Source of the DNA: Bacillota bacterium
Lineage (GTDB): Bacteria > Bacillota > Clostridia > Christensenellales > Borkfalkiaceae
Direction: 5' to 3'
DNA length: 7,387 nt
NCBI GenBank assembly: GCA_023403375.1
Contig: JAEYEN010000078.1
Coordinates: forward strand, 1-7,387
The notes below the pieces were generated by a model. It saw nothing but the letters and a program-made list of their open reading frames with translations. It made no database searches and had not been told where the DNA came from. Position numbers and translations under genes: made by a program. Numbering within the stretch: the stretch's first letter is position 1; each line of letters starts with the position of its first letter. Of the stretch, positions 4,448 through 7,387 are shown one piece after another.

Positions 4448-5470
4448 TTATACTAATTCTTCCAGAACGTTAAGAATTTTATAAAAATTATTTTCGGAAT
4501 ACTCTATCTCCGCAGAAAAGTTTATCGCCGCTTCTTTTAGCGCGCTTACGCCTTCCCCGTACAAATCTTTTACGCAATTTATAACGTAAACACCGAAAAC
4601 CGCAAATAATATTCTGGTTTTCGCGTCCCACTCGTCTGTTGAGCCGCCAATATGTCTGTGTATAAAATAAATAAAAATATTTCTATATTTTATTGCGTCG
4701 CTTTCTGAAAAGTCGAAACGGTTTATAAAATTTGCGCGTTTTACTTTTTTCTTCCAACTTTTATATAAAACTTCACATTTAAGCAATGTCTTTTTATAAT
4801 TTATACCGAAAAACGACTTTTCGTTTACTCCGATACAATCTAATATTTTACAAATCTTCTGATTGAAAGAGCAATTATCGCTAAACAAAAAAGAGCAGAC
4901 TTTTCTGCCGAGAGAAAAAGCCGTCCTTTCTACGTCTGGTCTATTATCGTCGTTAAAAATTTCTTCGTAGTCCGCTTTCTTGCTATTATTTTCCCTGATA
5001 ACTTCACTCGGCGCTTTATTAAAATCTATAATTAAATCCGCCGCTTTATCGCAGCACAAGCCGTAGCCGAAGTCTATAAATTCCGAACTATACGTTCTGT
5101 ATCTCGGATGTTCCCGGCACACAGTACATAATGCGTTTTCCCCTGCTTTTAGAATCAAATCGCAAAGGTTATTTTCGTTCAAAAAAGAGCAACGCCTTTT
5201 TTTCATCTTAAAGCGGCGCTTTCTGAAATTCACGCCCTTTTTAATCCTTAAACCTAACCTGTCGCGCTCCAAATTCTTCCCCGATTTTTCTTCCGAAAGT
5301 TTTCCCGATAAAGCGATACGATTATTTCTCTTTCGGCAGTTTATTAAAGCGCGATAATTATTTAAAGAGTCTTCGTCTATATCTATCTCCCAGCCGACGC
5401 AACAGTTATGTTTACATTCGCCTGCGATACATTTAAACCCGTCGTAAAAATTTAGAGTGCGTATTTTCAT
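4448..5470 (-). CDS. FliB-like (flagellin lysine-N-methylase family) cysteine-cluster protein
   Basis: The N-terminus NFYDGFKCIAGECKHNCCVGW matches the FliB/YkgJ-like cysteine-cluster family. The cluster is Cys14-x4-Cys19-x3-Cys23-Cys24, then Cys94-x8-Cys103 in RRCSFLNENNLCDL, then Cys115-x2-Cys118 with REHPRY (119-124), then GLCCDKAADL with Cys139-Cys140. These residues probably bind a metal or iron-sulfur centre. FliB itself methylates flagellin lysines, but most family members are named only by similarity, and no flagellar gene is in this window, so the substrate is unknown. The protein is 340 residues, a little short for the family. A very basic patch lies just before Cys94 (82-93, RKRR and KMKKRR). 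The start is fixed by the conserved N-terminus, but no Shine-Dalgarno sequence precedes it. It lies 19 bases after the stop of the glycoside-hydrolase-like gene, so the two are probably cotranscribed. Confidence 0.8.
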   Translation of the reverse strand: MKIRTLNFYDGFKCIAGECKHNCCVGWEIDIDEDSLNNYRALINCRKRNNRIALSGKLSEEKSGKNLERDRLGLRIKKGVNFRKRRFKMKKRRCSFLNENNLCDLILKAGENALCTVCREHPRYRTYSSEFIDFGYGLCCDKAADLIIDFNKAPSEVIRENNSKKADYEEIFNDDNRPDVERTAFSLGRKVCSFLFSDNCSFNQKICKILDCIGVNEKSFFGINYKKTLLKCEVLYKSWKKKVKRANFINRFDFSESDAIKYRNIFIYFIHRHIGGSTDEWDAKTRILFAVFGVYVINCVKDLYGEGVSALKEAAINFSAEIEYSENNFYKILNVLEELV

Positions 5471-5489
5471 TTTTCGTCAAAAGGTAAAA

Positions 5490-7387
5490 TTATTTTATAT
5501 AAGAAAGCGTTACGTCTTTAAGCCCGAAAGAGCGCTTTTCTCTATCATCGGCGCTTTGTTCTTCCTGTGTTTTTTCAGACGGATTGTTTTCGCCGATAGT
5601 TTCATTATCTATAAGGTTACCCTTTTCTATAATGCTTTCGCAGGTATCGAAACTATTTACAAGCGTAGAGGCCAAAGTTATTTCTATCGAATTATGTTCG
5701 CCTTTATGCAGCGGAACGTCCACATAGTCAACAAACAGGCAGTTGCCCCTTTTAACGTCGTTTATCTTTATTTCGGCAACGGCATAATCGCCTGAAACTC
5801 TTATACGTGCAAAGTTTTTCTCTGCAACTATATCTGCCGTAAAGGTAATCTTTCCGCAAAAGTTCTTTAACCCGTTGTCCCGATACGCACATGCGACTTC
5901 CGGCGGATAAAACGGTATTATACCGCCTTTCTCGTCAATTGAAAAATCGCCTAAAATATAACAATTATTAAGTTCTGCGTCAAAAAGAACGGGCGTTTTT
6001 TCGCCTTCACACTGCACGTTGACGTTGAGCGCGCGATACACTTCGGGCCGCTCAAAAAAGTCCATTTTAACGACGTATTCGTTAACTCCGTCTTTGATAA
6101 GTCCCCTGACGTCGGCGCTTTCAAAACAAGGGTCGAACGAAGTGTTTTTAAAGCATAATTGTTTGCCGTTTACAAGCGAAGAAGTATACTTCCCTTTTTC
6201 TCGCCAAAGATATGCGTTTATCTCTTTTTCTTTAACCGTGAATTTGTATTTTAAGTAAATTTCGCCGTTATATTTTTCTTGAATAAGCGAGTCAAACGCT
6301 TCTCTCACACAAGTGGGTTTTGAGTAGTCTTTACCGTTTTTGGAAAGGCAAACTTTATCTAAAACCAGCGCGTTTTTAGACATTCCCGTGAACCTGAAAT
6401 TATCTATTATGGATTTTTCATCCGAAAAATGCGGGCGTTTTTTACCCACCATAGGCACAAGAACGATACTCTCTCCGCCGTCGAGCACAAAAGACAACGG
6501 CATTTTTTCTCTTTTAAGCGTGCTGACGTTCAGTTTTGAAAAAGACTTCGGCAAAACTATTTCAGAGCCTTCGCTTCCGTTATTGACGATAAATAAAAAT
6601 TCAAATCTTTTCCCTTTGCGGTATGAATATCTGACTTTTCCGTTACTCCCGAAATCTATCGCCCCGTTTTTAGCGATTTCGCCGTAAGAAGCGTTCGTTT
6701 TTAAGAACGACCAATCGTCCTTTATTCCGACGGTGTATTGCGGAATGCCGGCGGCTATAATTTTACCCCCGTTTTTAATGTAATCGTTTAATATGTATTT
6801 GGTTTTAGAGAGCATATTTTCGCATTCCGGAACGATGACGTAAGTATACTCTTTTCTGCCGATTTTTAATTTGGACTTTGTAAGTTTTCCGTATTCTGTC
6901 AAAACTTTTTCGTCCGTAATATCGAACAAAATTCCGAACTTATTAAGAACGCCGATTAGTTGATAAAACTTTTGAAGAGTTTCCGCTTGATTTTGCCCGT
7001 CGCAAAAAGCGTATAAATCGGTGGACGGTTTAATGACCACGCAGTTTACCACGCTTTCGGAATTAGATAATAAATAGCCTAACTTTGTAAAATGGTTATT
7101 AAATTGCAAATACTCGTCTTTCCATGGCGTTTGCGAAGAAAAACAAGGATTCTGCCCCAACTCATCGCAATTTGCAATTGTGTAAGGATAATCGAAGCAA
7201 AGCAGATTAGCGCCGTGCACGAACTGTTTTTCTACAATGGTTTTCAAATCTTTGGGCGTTACGCCGTACCCCAATTTTTCAAACGAGCAGGCAAGAACGT
7301 GCTTTTTATTGAATTCGGAAGCGAATGAGCCAACTTCTTTCGCGCACATATCGCGCCCCGCAAATTCGCTTGTTCTGACTGCGGGAA
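5490..7387 (-). CDS. Glycoside-hydrolase-like protein (GH106/GH2-like architecture), N-terminus beyond the right edge
   Basis: The frame is open to the window edge, and residues before the ATG at 7349 (RTSEFAGRD) continue the family pattern, so the gene starts outside. That ATG, used here as residue 1, is internal. The visible part begins with the end of a (beta/alpha)8-like catalytic region (1-95). A Rossmann/flavodoxin-like domain follows at about 100-205 (YVIVPECENM, YIKNGGKIIAAG). A small beta domain (235-300) and two jelly-roll domains (about 320-450 and 455-619) complete it. This order resembles large alpha-L-rhamnosidase-like hydrolases. Residues that such proteins usually conserve appear changed: Cys21 in LACSFEKLGYG, where Glu is common, and Asp53 in LLCFDYPY, where His is common. 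It may therefore have other chemistry or be inactive. An acidic polar stretch (571-606) interrupts the last domain. Substrate unknown. Confidence 0.72.
   Translation of the reverse strand, partial: PAVRTSEFAGRDMCAKEVGSFASEFNKKHVLACSFEKLGYGVTPKDLKTIVEKQFVHGANLLCFDYPYTIANCDELGQNPCFSSQTPWKDEYLQFNNHFTKLGYLLSNSESVVNCVVIKPSTDLYAFCDGQNQAETLQKFYQLIGVLNKFGILFDITDEKVLTEYGKLTKSKLKIGRKEYTYVIVPECENMLSKTKYILNDYIKNGGKIIAAGIPQYTVGIKDDWSFLKTNASYGEIAKNGAIDFGSNGKVRYSYRKGKRFEFLFIVNNGSEGSEIVLPKSFSKLNVSTLKREKMPLSFVLDGGESIVLVPMVGKKRPHFSDEKSIIDNFRFTGMSKNALVLDKVCLSKNGKDYSKPTCVREAFDSLIQEKYNGEIYLKYKFTVKEKEINAYLWREKGKYTSSLVNGKQLCFKNTSFDPCFESADVRGLIKDGVNEYVVKMDFFERPEVYRALNVNVQCEGEKTPVLFDAELNNCYILGDFSIDEKGGIIPFYPPEVACAYRDNGLKNFCGKITFTADIVAEKNFARIRVSGDYAVAEIKINDVKRGNCLFVDYVDVPLHKGEHNSIEITLASTLVNSFDTCESIIEKGNLIDNETIGENNPSEKTQEEQSADDREKRSFGLKDVTLSYIK

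Noticed and set aside
5457..6687. Several plus-strand frames opposite the glycoside-hydrolase-like gene
   Set aside because: They overlap a long conserved coding frame on the other strand and lack ribosome binding sites.
7347..7349. The ATG at 7347-7349 as the true start of the glycoside-hydrolase-like gene
   Set aside because: The frame stays open to the window edge, upstream residues fit the family, there is no ribosome binding site, and the protein would begin in the middle of a catalytic domain.
1..7387. Mobile element, defence system or CRISPR array
   Set aside because: No transposase, integrase, terminal inverted repeats, spaced repeats or known defence domains were seen; the genes are mainly housekeeping.

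Overview
The window looks like chromosomal DNA of an AT-rich, low-GC Gram-positive bacterium, probably an uncultured member of the Clostridia. The reasons are strong AAGGAG-type ribosome binding sites, near-consensus sigma-A promoters with 17-bp spacers, many U-tailed terminators, an Lgt of the Cys-rich 'GRIGC..AGCC' type and a FliB-like cysteine-cluster protein. Nothing pins down genus or species. There are no insertion sequences, phage genes, integrases or CRISPR arrays.

Left part (1-1711, all minus strand): murI (glutamate racemase), then mraZ, then rsmH, which runs off the left edge. mraZ-rsmH is the usual head of the division and cell wall (dcw) cluster. The mraZ stop and rsmH start overlap by one base. 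mraZ has its own promoter, and two GTGGT direct repeats 10 bp apart overlap its -35 box. This is the expected layout for MraZ autorepression. murI, which makes D-glutamate for peptidoglycan, lies directly upstream in the same direction.

Middle part (1712-4335): rpsT (ribosomal protein bS20) is divergent from murI and has its own promoter and terminator. lgt (prolipoprotein diacylglyceryl transferase) lies convergent to it. lgt is divergent from a tRNA-Ser(CGA) gene, and both have near-perfect promoters placed back to back. After the tRNA terminator comes a T-rich gap. Then there is a single-gene unit for an unrecognised 186-residue four-helix membrane protein, with its own promoter and terminator.

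Right part (4448-7387, minus strand): a FliB-like cysteine-cluster protein lies 19 bases downstream of a large glycoside-hydrolase-like protein. The latter enters from the right edge, so its N-terminus is missing. The two are probably cotranscribed, but no functional link is evident.

Most of the window is housekeeping. I see no convincing new multi-gene system. The points most worth a second look are the MraZ operator/promoter overlap, the murI-dcw linkage, the FliB-like gene with no flagellar genes in view, a glycoside-hydrolase-like protein that seems to lack conserved catalytic-region residues, and the unknown membrane protein.
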